Of a DNA stretch of 64,000 nucleotides, positions 33,904 to 44,973 are shown piece by piece. The notes under the pieces are model-generated. The model saw nothing but the letters and a program-made list of their open reading frames with translations. It ran no database searches and had not been told where the DNA came from. The position numbers and the translations under genes were made by a program. Position 1 is the stretch's first letter, and every line of letters begins with the position of its first letter. Source of the DNA: Rhinopithecus roxellana. Its lineage: Eukaryota; Chordata; Mammalia; Primates; Cercopithecidae. Location: positions 54,694,250 to 54,758,249 of the forward strand of contig NC_044562.1 of NCBI RefSeq assembly GCF_007565055.1, in the 5' to 3' direction.

Positions 33904-36643
33904 ATTTTTTTTACTACTTAATAATTTAAGTTATGAGATACATGTGCAGAATGTGCAGGTTTGTTACATAGGTATCCATGTGCCACAGTGGTTTGCTGCA
34001 CCTATCAACCCATCACTTAGGGTTTAAACTCCCCATGCATTAGGTATTTGTCCTGATAGTCTCCCTCCTTTGCCCTCCTTTGCCCTCCCTTGACAGGCCC
34101 AGGTGTGTGTTTTTCCCTTCCCTGTGTACATGTGTTCTCATTGTTTAACTCCCTCTTATAAGTGAGAACATGTGATGTTTGGTTTTCGGTTCCTGTGTTA
34201 GTTTTCTGAGGATAGTGGCTTCCAGCTTCATCCATGTCCCTGCAAAGCACATGATCTCATTCATTTTTGTGGCAGCATATTATTCCATGGTGTATAAGTA
34301 CCACATTTTCTTTATCCAGTCTATCAGTGATGGGCATTTGGGTTGGTTCAATGTCTTTGCTCTTGTGAATAGTGCTGCAATAAACATACATGTGAATGTA
34401 TCTTTATAACAGAATGATTAATATGCCTTTGGGTATATACCCAGTAATGGGATTGCTAGGTCAGATAGAATTTCTAGTACTAGATCCTTGAGGAATTTCC
34501 ATACTGTTTTCCAAAATGATTGAACTAATTCACATTCTCACTGACAATATAAAAGTGTTTCTATTTCTCCACCACCTTGCCACCGTTTGTTGTTTCTTGA
34601 ATTTTTAATAATGCCATTCTAACTGGCGTGAGATGGTATCTCATTTTGGTTTCCACTTGCATTTATCTAATCATCAGTGATGTTGAACTTTCTGTCATAT
34701 GTTTGTTGGCCGTATAAATGCCTTCTGTCTGTCTGTTCATATCCTTTGCTCACATTTTGATGGGGTTGTTTTTCCCTTTTGCTTTTCTTTCTTTCTTTCT
34801 TTCTTTTTTTTTTTTTTGAGATGGAGTCTCACCCTGTTGCCCAGGTTGGAGTGCAGTGATGCGATCTCGGCTCACTGCAACCTCCTCCTCCTGGGTTCAA
34901 GCAATTCTCCTGCTTCAGTCTCCCAAGTAGCTGGGATTATAGGCAAGTGCCACCACACCTGGCTAATTTTTTGTATCTTTAGTAGAGATGGTGTTTCACC
35001 ATGTTGGCCAGACCAGTCTCAAAATCCTGATCTTGTGATCTGCCCGCTTCAGCCTCCCAAAGTGCTGGGATTACAGGTGTGAGCCACTACATCCAGCCTG
35101 TTTTTTCCTGTAAATTTGTCTAAGTTCCGTGTAAATTCTGGATATTAGACCTTTGTCAGATGGGTAGATTGCAAAAATTTTCTCCCATTCTATAGGTTGT
35201 CTGTTCACTCTGACGATAGTTTCTTTTGCTTTGCAGAAGCTCTTTAATTTAATTACATCCCACTTGTCAATTTTAGCATTTGTTGCAATTGCTTTAGGCC
35301 ATTTCATTATAAAATCTTTGCCCATGCCTATGCCCTGAAAGGTATTGCATAGGTTTTCTTCTAGGGTTTTTATGGTTTGGGGTTTTACATTTAAGTCTTT
35401 AATCCATCTTTAGTTAATTTTTGCAGAAAATGTAAAGAAGGAGTCTCATTTCAGTTTTCTGCATATGACTAGCCGGTTTTCCCAGTAACATTTATTAAAT
35501 GGGGAATCCATTTCCCATTGCTTGCTTTTGTCAGGTTTGTTGGAGATCAGATGGTTGTAGATGTGTGGTCCTATTTCTGAGGTCTTTATTCTGTTCCATT
35601 GGTCTATATGTCTGTTTCGGTACCAGTACCATGCTGCTTTGGTTACTATATCCTTGTAGTATAGTTTGAAATCAGGTAGTGTGATGTCTCCAGCTTTGTT
35701 CTTTTTGCTTGGGATTGTCTTGGATATGTGAGCTCTCTTGGTTTCATATTAATTTTAAAGTAGTTTTTTCTAATTCTGTGAAAAATGTCAATGTTAGTTT
35801 GATGAAAATAGCATTGAATCTATAAATTACTTTGGGCAGTATGGCCATTTTCATTGACTTTTTTCTATTCATAAGGATGGAATGTGCTTCTATTTGTTTG
35901 TGTCCTCTTTTATTTTCTTGAGCTGTGGTTTGTAGTTCTCTTCAAAGAGGTCTTTCATGTCCCTTGTTAGCTGTATTCCTAGGTATTTTATTCTCTTTGT
36001 AAGAATTGTGAATGGGAGTTCTGTGGCACATCTAAAAAAAAAAAACTTATCCACCATGATCAAGTCGGCTTCATCCCTGGGATGCAAGGTTGTTTTAACA
36101 TATGCAAATTAATAAACATTATCCATCACATAAACAGAACAAAATGACAAAAACCACATGATTATCTCCAATAGATGCAGAAAGGACTTTGATAAAATTC
36201 AACATCCCTTCATTTTAAAAACTCTCTGTAAATCAGGTATTGATGGAACGTATCTCAAAATAGTAAGAGCTATTTATGACAAACCCACAGCCAATATCAT
36301 ACTGAATGGGCAAAAGCAGGAAGCATTCCCTTTGAAAACTGGCACGAGAAAAGGATGCCCTTTCTCACCACTCCTATTCAACATAGTATTGAAAGTTCTC
36401 ACCAGGGCAATCAGGCAAGAGAAATAAATAAAGAGTATTTAAATAGGATGAGAGGAAGTCAAATTGTTTCTGTTTGCAGGTGATATGATCCTATATTTAG
36501 AAAACTTCATTGTCTCAGCTCACATACTCCTTAAGCTGATAAACAACTTTGGTAAAATCTCGGCATACAAAATCAATGGGCAAAAATCACAAGCATTCCT
36601 ATCCACCAACAGTAGACAATCAAAGAGTCAAATCATGGAATTT
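33904..36643 (-). mobile_element. Nested L1P with 5' inversion (twin priming)
   Basis: Inserted in the old L1. 33904 to about 36022 is an L1 3' end on the minus strand, starting with a T-run and reaching ORF2 at NELPFTI. About 36040-36633 is the adjacent upstream ORF2 piece on the plus strand, from the KLIHHDQVGFIPGMQG region to ..SQIM. The two outer ends abut in the L1 map (SQIM/NELPF), as twin priming predicts. About 20 nt including an A-run bridge the inner junction. An imperfect direct repeat, CATGAAATTT (33879-33888) and CATGGAATTT (36634-36643), may be the target duplication. Confidence 0.85.
34797..35098 (-). mobile_element. AluS/J-like insertion in nested L1
   Basis: An antisense Alu with a (CTTT)n-T tail from about 34788 and body GAGATGGAGTCTCACCCTGT...AGCCACTACATCCAGCC. 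It interrupts the nested L1's ORF2 3' region (L1 resumes 'ttttttcctgtaaatttgtctaag'), giving a third nesting level. Confidence 0.93.
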
Positions 36644-36703
36644 TTTTCATCCCTTTATTTTCAGTCTATATGCATCTTTATAGGTGAAGTGTGTTTCTTT
36701 TAG
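36158..36703 (+). pseudogene. L1 ORF2 reverse-transcriptase fragment in inverted segment
   Basis: Two overlapping decayed frames hold recognisable reverse-transcriptase blocks. Blocks seen are ..FDKIQHPFILKTL.., TGTRKGCPFSPLLFNI (QG to KG change), and FAGDMILYLENF, where the catalytic FADD is FAGD. Loss of the first catalytic aspartate shows the copy is dead. It is continuous with host L1 sequence after 36644. Confidence 0.85.
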
Positions 36704-37810
36704 GCAACAGATCAATGGTTTTTATTTGTTCATTTATTCAGCCAATCTATGTCCTTTGATTGGAGAGTTTAGTCCATTTGCATTCAAAGTTATTATTAAT
36801 AAGTAAGGACTTACTCCTGCCAAATTGTTCCTTGTGTTCTGGTTTTCCTGTGTTCTTCACTTCTCTCTTAAATTTGTCTTCCGCTAGTTATGATGATTTT
36901 CTCTTATGATTTAACATAGTCTTGCTTTTTATTTTTTGTGTATTCATTGTATGTCATTTTGTTTGAGGTTACCATGAAGTTTGCAAATACTATCTTTTAA
37001 ATCATTGTTGTAATCTGATAACAACTTAATACTCTTTGTGTAAACAAACAAGCAAGCAAAGAGAAAGTTATAAAAACTTGCCTTCACTTTGTCATCCTAC
37101 TTTTTAACTTTTTGCTTTTTCTGTTTATATTTTGTTGTACTGTGTGTTGAAAAGTTGTAGTTATTATTTTTGATTGGTTCATCATTTAGTGTTTCTACTT
37201 AGAGTAAGGGTAGTTTACATGCTGCATTTACAGTGCTACAATATTTCTGTTTTTCTGTGTATTTACTATTATCAGTAAGATTTTTTCTTTTTTCTTTTTT
37301 TTACCTTCTGGTGATTATTTATTGCTCATTAATGTCCTTTTCTCTCTGACTGAAGTGCTCCCTTAAGCATTTACTGTAGGACAGGTCTGCTTTTGATGAA
37401 ATCCCTCAGCTTTTGTGAGTATAGGAAATGCTTTATTTCTCCTTCAGGATAAAAGGACACTTTTGCCAGATATTCTATTCTAGGGCAAAAGGTTTTTACC
37501 TGCAGCACTTTAAATACGTCATATCATCCTCTCTTGGCCTGTAAGGTTTCCACTGAAAAGTCTGCTGCCAGATGTATCAGAGCTCAATTGTATGTTTTTG
37601 TTTGTTTGTTTGTTTGTTTGTTTTTTCTCTTGCTGCTTTTGGGATCCTTTCTTTATCTCTGACCTTTGAGAGTCTGATTATCAAATGCCTTGAAGCAGTC
37701 TTCTTTGGGTTAAATCTTCTCGTTGTTCTATAACCTCCCTGTACCTGGATGTTGATATCTTTCTCTAGGTTGAGGATGTTTTCTGTCGTTACACTTTTGA
37801 ATAAACTTTC

Positions 37811-38040
37811 TACTCCATCTCTTTCTCTACTTTCTCATTAAGGCCAGTAAAGCTTAGATTTGCCCTTTCAAGGTTATTTTCTAGAGCTTGTAGGCATGCT
37901 TTTTTAATTCTTTCTTTTCCTTTCTACACCGATCTCTTTCTCTACCTTCTCATAAAGGGCAATAAAGCTTAGATTTGCACTTTTGAGGTTATTTTCTAGA
38001 GGCTGTAGGCATGTTTTTTATTCTTTTTCTTCTTTATTCA
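37811..38040. repeat. Two tandem copies of a 115-bp unit in old L1
   Basis: AAGCTTAGATTTG recurs 115 bp apart (about 37850 and 37965) with matching flanks: 'ttctcta(c/t)tttctcat', 'aggttattttctaga', 'tgtaggcatg'. The copies have diverged by several substitutions. The unit lies in the ORF1/5' side of the old L1, and 115 is not a multiple of three, so it would not keep frame. Confidence 0.9.
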
Positions 38041-38714
38041 CCGAATATATTTTTAAATATCTTGTGTTTAAGCTGACTAATTATTTATTATTCTTGATCC
38101 ACTCTGCCACTAAAGGACTCTGATGTATTCTTCAATATGCCAATTGCATTATTTAGCTCCAGAATTTCTGCTCGACTCTTTTGAATTATTGCAATCTCTT
38201 TGTCAAATTTATCTGATATAATTCTGAATTATTTATCTGTGTTATCTTCAGTTTATTTGTTTCATCAACACAGCTATTTTGAATTCTCTGTCTGAAAAGT
38301 TGCACCTATTTGTTTCTCCAGGATTAGTCCCTGGTGCCTTATTTAGTTCATTTAGTGAAGTCACGTTTTCCTGTATGATCTTGATATTTGTAGATGTTTG
38401 ACTGTGTCTGGTCATTTAAGAGTGAGGTATTTATTGTAGTCTTCACTGTCTGGGTGTGTTTGTACCTATCCTTCTTGGGAAGGCTTTCCAGATATTTAAA
38501 AGGAGTTGGGTATCTTAATCCAAGCTGTTTTTGCTTTAGGAGGCACCTCAAGTCCAGTAACACTGTGGTTTTTGCATACTTGTAGGGGCACTGCCTTGAT
38601 GGTCTTGGACAAGATTCAGGATAATTCTCTGGGTTTCCAAGCAGAGACTCTTGTTACCTTCCCTTAATTTCTCCAAGACCAAGTTTCCCTCTCTCTTTTC
38701 TAAGCCACTAACAC

Positions 38715-38734
38715 GGGGGGGGGGGGGGGGGGGG
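38715..38734. repeat. Uninterrupted G20 run
   Basis: Twenty consecutive G on the plus strand (C20 on the L1 sense strand), inside the old L1 5' UTR just before AGTGACAGACACAAG. Long mononucleotide G runs are rare in primate DNA, quadruplex-prone and hard to sequence, so the exact length is uncertain. Confidence 0.9.
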
Positions 38735-38912
38735 AGTGACAGACACAAGCACTTCTGTGGCCACCATCACTATTACTGCTCTGCGTCAGAGCTGAAGCCA
38801 GCACCATGCTGAAGGTCTGCTATAACCATTCTTTGGCTACTATTTATGTCCACTCAAGGCCCAGGGACTCTACAATAGGCATGTGGTAAAACCAGGTAGG
38901 CCTGTGTCCTCC

Positions 38913-39287
38913 TGTATTAGTCTGTTTTTACACTGCTGTGATGAAATATCTGAGAATGGGTAATTCATAAAGGAAAAAGGTGTAATTGACTCTGTTCTGC
39001 ATTTCTGAGAAGGCCTCAGGAAACTTACAATCATGGTGGAAGACAAAGGATAGAGAGGCACCTTCTTCACAGGGCAGCAGACTGGAGTCCATGCAAGCAG
39101 GGGAAATGCCAGATGCTTATAAAACCATCAGATATTGTGATATTCACTCACTGTCACAAGAACAGCATGGGGAAAACTGCCCCCATGATCTAATTACTTC
39201 CCACTGTGTCCCTCCCATGACAAGTGCAGATTACGTGAACTGTAAGTCAATATGAGATTTGGGTGGGGACACAGCAAAACTCTATCG
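38913..39287 (-). mobile_element. ERVL-MaLR solo LTR (THE1/MST type)
   Basis: 375 bp. The plus strand starts TGTATTAGTCTGTTTTTACACTG and ends GGTGGGGACACAGCAAAACTCTATCG. It is flanked by CCTCC (38908-38912) and CTTCC (39288-39292), a 5-bp duplication with one change. It splits the 5' UTR of the old L1 and must be younger than it. No internal region, so an LTR-LTR recombination product. Confidence 0.88.
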
Positions 39288-40796
39288 CTTCCCTTTCAGG
39301 GAGGTGAAATCCCTCGTCCTCAGGTGGGTCCAGAAGTGCCATCCAGGAATCAGAAACTAGAGTAAAAAACCTTAGAATTCTACCTGGTGTTCTATTGTAT
39401 TGTGGGCTGAGTTGGCAATTCACACCACAAAATGCAGTTCTTCCCACTCTTCTCTCCCCTTTCTGAAGGCAGAGGAGCCTCATCCCATAGGCACCACCAC
39501 TCCTGGTCAGAAAAAGTACTGCCAAGCTACCACTAATGTTCTCTTAATGCCTGAGGTCTCTTAAGTCAACTTGTGAATGCTGCCTGGCCTGGGATTCACC
39601 CTTCATAACAGTGGTCTCCCCCATGGCTCAGGGCAGGTCCAGAAATGCCATCCAAGATTTAAGTCCTGGAATTGAGGACCCCAAAAGCCCACTTGGTGCT
39701 CTACCCACCATGGCCATGCTAGTACCTAAGGTGCAAGACAAAGTCCTTTTTACTCTCATCTCTGCTTCTCTCAAGCAGAAGGCATGTTGCCCCATATCTA
39801 CCACAGTTGGTAAGGTTCTGAGTCTTACCTGAAGCCAGCAAGTCTCAGAGGCTCACCAAGGCCCTTGATGTAGTACCTGGATATTGTTGCTGGTTATTTA
39901 GAGCCCAAGGGCTCTTTAGTTAGCAGTAAGGTGGTGTGTTCACCTTCTAGCCAAGGTTGTATCTGGAAATGTAATCTGGGAACTACGGCCTAAATAAGGG
40001 ACCTTATGATTCTGACAGGTGCCTATCCTGCTGTGGATGAGCTGGTATCTAAGATGCAAGACAAAGTCCTCCTCATTCTTTCCTCTCCTCCCCTCAAGCA
40101 GAAGGAGGAGATCTCTTTGGGAGCTGCAAACTGTGCAACCTGGAGTTAGGGAAGGGGTAATGACAGGACTCCTCTGGCTGACTCAGTATGTCTCAGTGTG
40201 TCGCCTGTCCCCCACTCAGTCCACTGTCTCTGGGCCCACTTCAGTCTTAGAACACGCCTAAGAGCTTCAGTCCTTACAGCCCACCTAGACTGTCTTTCAA
40301 CTTTACTGAAAGACTGCGAGCACTTTGGCCCTGGGTGGTGAGGTTTGTGGGCACTCAAGGTTTCACCACTGGGAGTGGTAATTCCCCTCTGGCTAGGGTT
40401 GGTTTCAATGCCCCTTTTGTGGGCAGGCAACAATTGAGTTTGGTCCAGCACTCCTTTCTTCTCTAACAAAACAGCATTAAGTTCTATCCCTCCCAATGGC
40501 TGTTTTCACCTCCGTATCACCCAGAGAAGCTCTCTGCACCATGCCTCCCCTTCTGGGGGCTGGGGGTGGTGGTAGGGGTGCCGTCAAGGATTCTGGCCTG
40601 TTTTTTAAACATCTCTTCATTGCCTCTTTTAGTGATATGAAGTTAAAACCAGGTGCTATGAGTGCTCATCTGACTTTTGGTTCTTACGAAGGTGTTTTAT
40701 CTGTGTAGATAGTTGTTAACCTGGTGTCCTTGTGAGGGGGACAATCAGTGGAATTTTCTATTCACTATCTTGCTCCATCTCTGTGTGAAAATGTTT

Positions 40797-40800
<4 letters not shown>

Positions 40801-40851
<51 letters not shown>
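40801..40851 (-). repeat. Long L1 poly-A tail
   Basis: 51 uninterrupted T on the plus strand, following a TSD that also ends in TT. The sense-strand AATAAA at 40854-40849 overlaps the 3' UTR/tail boundary. Tails of this length shorten and acquire interruptions quickly, supporting youth. Confidence 0.97.
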
Positions 40852-40853
<2 letters not shown>

Positions 40854-41081
40854 TATACTTTAAGTTCTAGGGTACATGTGCATAACGTGCAGGTTTGTTA
40901 CATATGTATACTTATGCCATGTTGGTGTGCTGCACCCATCAACTCGTCAGCACCCATCAATTCATCATTTATATCATGTATAACTCCCCAATGCAATCCC
41001 TCCCTCCTCCCCCCTCCCCCCTCCCCATGATAGACCCCAGTGTGTGATGTTCCCCTTCCCGAGTCCAAGTGATCTCATTGT
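40852..41081 (-). promoter_or_regulatory. L1 3' UTR with G-rich tract and duplicated motif
   Basis: It contains the polypurine tract of L1 3' UTRs (C-rich on plus, 40998-41026; sense runs of G4-G6), capable of G-quadruplex formation. It also has a tandem CACCCATCAACTCGTCAG/CACCCATCAATTCATCA arrangement at about 40934-40967. The same duplication is present in the L1 at 15.25 kb but absent from the older L1 end at 14.95 kb, marking a shared young subfamily. Confidence 0.85.
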
Positions 41082-44000
41082 TCAGTTCCCACCTATGAGT
41101 GAGAACATGCGGTGTTTGGTTTTCTCTTCTTGTGATAGTTTGCTAAGAATGATGGTTTCCAGCTGCATCCATGTCCCTACAAAGGACGCAAACTCATCCT
41201 TTTTTATGGCTGCATAGTATTCCATGGTGTATATGTGCCACATTTTCTTAATCCAGTCTGTCACAGATGGACATTTGGGTTGATTCCAAGTCTTTGCTAT
41301 TGTGAATAGTGCCGCAATAAACATACGTGTACATGTGTCTTTGTAGTAGACTAATTTATAATCCTTTGGGTATATACCCAGTAGTGGGATGGCTGGGTCA
41401 TATGGTACATCTAGTTCTAGATCCTTGAGGAATTGCCATACTGTTTTCCATAATGGTTGAACTAGTTTACAATCCCACCAACAGTGTAAAAGTGTTCCTA
41501 TTTCTCCACATCCTCTCCAGCACCTGTTGTTTCCTGACTTTTTAATGATTGCCATTCTAACTGGTGTGAGATGGTATCTCATTGTGGTTTTGATTTGCAT
41601 CTCTCTGATGGCCAGTGATGATGAGCATTTTTTCATGTGTCTGTTGGCTGTATGAATGTCTTCTTTTGAGAAATGTCTGTTCATATCCTTTGCCCACTTT
41701 TTGATGGGGTTGTTTGTTTTTTTCTTGTAAATGTGTTTGAGTTCTTTGTAGATTCTGGATATTAGCCTTTTGTCAGATGAGTAGATTGCAAAAATTTTCT
41801 CCCATTCTGTAGGTGGCCTGTTCACTCTGATGGTAGTTTCTTTTGCTGTGCAGAAGCTCTTTAGTTTAATTAGATCCCATTTGTCAATTTTGGCTTTTGC
41901 TGCCGTTGCTTTTGGTGTTTTAGACATGAAGTCCTTGCCCATGCCTATGTCCTGAATGGTACTACCTAGATTTTCTTCTAGGGTTTTTATGGTATTAGGT
42001 CTAACATTTAAGTCTCTAATCCATCTTGAATTAATCTTCGTATAAGGGGTAAGGAAAGGATCCAGTTTCAGCTTTCTACTTATGGCTAGCCAATTTTCCC
42101 AGCACCATTTATTAAATAGGGAATCCTTTCCCCATTTCTTGTTTCTCTCAGGTTTGTCAAAGATCAGATGGCTGTAGATGTGCGGTATTATTTCTGAGGA
42201 CTCTGTTCTGTTCCATTGGTCTATATCTCTGTTTTGGTACCAGTACCATGCTGTTTTGGTTACTGTAGCCTTGTAGTATAGTTTGAAGTCAGGTAGCGTG
42301 ACGCCTCCAGCTTTGTCCTTTTGACTTAGGATTGCCTTGGCAATGCGGGCTCTTTTTTGGTTCCATATGAACTTTAAAGCAGTGTTTTCCAATTCTGTGA
42401 AGAAAGTCATTGGTAGCTTGATGGGGATGGCATTGAATCTATAAATAACCTTGGGGAGTATGGCCATTTTCACGATATTGATTCTTCCTATCCATGAGCA
42501 TGGTATGTTCTTCCATTTGTTTGTGTCCTCTTTGATTTCACTGAGCAGTGGTTTGTAGTTCTCCTTGAAGAGGTCCTTTACATCCCTTGTAAGCTGGATT
42601 CCTAGGTATTTTATTCTCTTTGAAGCAATTGTGAATGGAAGTTCATTCCTGATTTGGCTCTCTGCTTGTCTGTTGCTGGTGTATAAGAATGCTTGTGATT
42701 TTTGCACATTAATTTTGTATCCTGAGACTTTGCTGAAGTTGCTTATCAGCTTAAGGAGATTTTGGGCTGAGACGATGGGGTTTTCTAAATATACAATCAT
42801 GTCATCTGCAAACAGGGACAATTTGACTTCTTCTTTTCCTAACTGGATACCCTTGATTTCTTTCTCTTGCCTGATTGCCCTAGCCAGAACTTCCAACACT
42901 ATGTTGAATAGGAGTGGTGAGAGAGGGCATCCCTGTCTTGTGCCAGTTTTCAAAGGGAATTTTTCCAGTTTTTGCCCATTCAGTATGATATTAGCTGTGG
43001 GTTTGTCATAAATAGCTCTTATTATTTTGAGGTACGTTCCATCAATACCGAATTTATTGAGCGTTTTTAGCATGAAGGGCTGTTGAATTTTGTCAAAAGC
43101 CTTTTCTGCATCTATTGAGACAATCATGTGGTTCTTGTCTTTGGTTCTGTTTATATGCTGGATTACGTTTATTGATTTGCGAATGTTGAACCAGCCTTGC
43201 ATCCCAGGGATGAAGCCCACTTGATCATGGTGGATAAGCTTTTTGATGTGCTGCTGAATCCGGTTTGCCAGTATTTTATTGAGGATTTTTGCATCAATGT
43301 TCATCAGGGATATTGGTCTAAAATTCTCTTTTTTTGTTGTGTCTCTGCCAGGCTTTGGTATCAGGATGATGTTGGCCTCATAAAATGAGTTAGGGAGGAT
43401 TCCCTCTTTTTCTATTGATTGGAATAGTTTCAGAAGGAATGGTACCAGCTCCTCCTTGTACCTCTGGTAGAATTCAGCTGTGAATCCATCTGGTCCTGGA
43501 CTTTTTTTGGTGGGTAGGCTATTAATTGTTGCCTCAATTTCAGAGCCTGCTATTGGTCTATTCAGGGATTCAACTTCTTCCTGGTTTAGCCTTGGGAGAG
43601 TGTAAGTGTCCAGGAAATTATCCATTTCTTCTAGATTTTCTAGTTGATTTGCGTAGAGGCGTTTATAGTATTCTCTGATGGTAGTTTGTATTTCTGTGGG
43701 GTCAGTGGTGATATCCCCTTTATCATTTTTTATTGCATCTATTTGATTCCTCTCTCTTTTTTTCTTTATTAGCCTTGCTAGCGGTCTGTCAATTTTGTTG
43801 ATCTTTTCAAAAAACCAACTCCTGGATTCATTGATTTTTTGGAGGGTTTTTTGTGTCTCTATCTCCTTCAGTTCTGCTCTGATCTTAGTTATTTCTTGCC
43901 TTCTGCTAGCTTTTGAATGTGATTGCTCTTGCCTCTCTAGTTCTTTTAATTGTGATGTTAGAGTGTCAATTTTAGATCTTTCCTGCTTTCTCTTGTGGGC

Positions 44001-44910
44001 ATTTAGTGCTATAAATTTCCCTCTACACACTGCTTTAAATGTGTCCCAGAGATTCTGGTATGTTGTATCTTTGTTCTCATTGGTTTCAAAGAACATCTTT
44101 ATTTCCGCTTTCATTTCGTTATGTACCCAGTAGTCATTCAGGAGCAGGTTGTTCAGTTTCCATGTAGTTGAGCGGTTTTGATTGAGTTTCTTAGTCCTGA
44201 GTTCTAGTTTGATTGCACTGTGGTCTGAGAGACAGTTTGTTATAATTTCTGTTCTTTTACATTTGCTGAGGAGTACTTTACTTCCAATTATGTGGTCAAT
44301 TTTGGAATAAGTGCGATGTGGTGCTGAGAAGAATGTATATTCTGTTGATTTGGGGTGGAGAGTTCTATAGATGTCTATTAGGTCCGCTTGGTGCAGAGAT
44401 GAGTTCAATTCCTGGATATCCTTGTTAACTTTCTGTCTCGTTGATCTGTCTAATGTTGACAGCGGAGTGTTGAAGTCCTCCATTATTATTGTATGGGAGT
44501 CTAAGTCTCTTTGTAAGTCTCTAAGGACTTGCTTTATGAATCTGGGTGCTCCTGTATTGGGTGCATATATATTTAGGAGAGTTAGCTCTTCCTGTTGAAT
44601 TGATCCCTTTACCATTATGTAATGGCCTTCTTTGTCTCTTTTGATCTTTGATGGTTTAAAGTCTGTTTTATCAGAGACTAGGATTGCAACCCCTGCTTTT
44701 TTTTTGTTCTCCATTTGCTTGGTAGATCTTCCTCCATCCCTTTATTTTGAGCCTATGTATGTCTCTGCATGTGAGATGGGTCTCCTGAATACAGCAGACT
44801 GATGGGTCTTGACTCTTTATCCAGTTTGCCAGTCTGTGTCTTTTAATTGGAGCATTTAGTCCATTAACATTTAAGGTTAATATTGTTATGTGTGAACTTG
44901 ATCCTGCCAT
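41082..44910 (-). pseudogene. L1 ORF2 (endonuclease/reverse transcriptase), one frameshift
   Basis: The span is 1275 codons plus stop plus one base. The start MAGSSSHITILTLNVNG is in frame for 60-odd codons. At 44697-44705 a run of nine A (sense) instead of eight shifts frame, and the rest (from about codon 65) is open to ..FSLIGGN. Endonuclease residues N14, E43, Y115, D145, N147, D205 and H230 are all present by count. Reverse-transcriptase blocks TGTRQGCPLSPLLFNI and FADDMIVYL and the C-terminal CX3CX7HX4C motif are intact. Codon 144 is Glu (MEDFN) where I expect Gly. The frameshift truncates the protein inside the endonuclease domain as sequenced. The protein nicks target DNA and copies L1 RNA in cis in the nucleus. 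Confidence 0.95.
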
Positions 44911-44973
44911 TATGATATTAACTGGTTATTTTGCTCGTTAGTTGATGCAGTTTCTTCCTAGCCTCGATGGTCT

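Larger units (their letters stand above)
29700..40780 (-). mobile_element. Old, near-full-length L1 (L1PB/L1MA-like), multiply interrupted
   Basis: Plus-strand reading runs from the 3' UTR ('aaaattttgtggtatacaaagcaggtatgtacatg') backwards through ORF2 (to about 37000) and ORF1 (about 37330-38000). A long 5' UTR ends 'ctatcttgctccatct', the reverse of an L1 5' start. Removing the inserted L1 (33904-36643) and LTR (38913-39287) leaves about 8 kb. All frames are disrupted. It hosts a pyrimidine satellite, a nested L1 with its own Alu, a G20 run and a MaLR LTR. The young L1 lies just upstream of its 5' end, in the same orientation. Confidence 0.85.
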
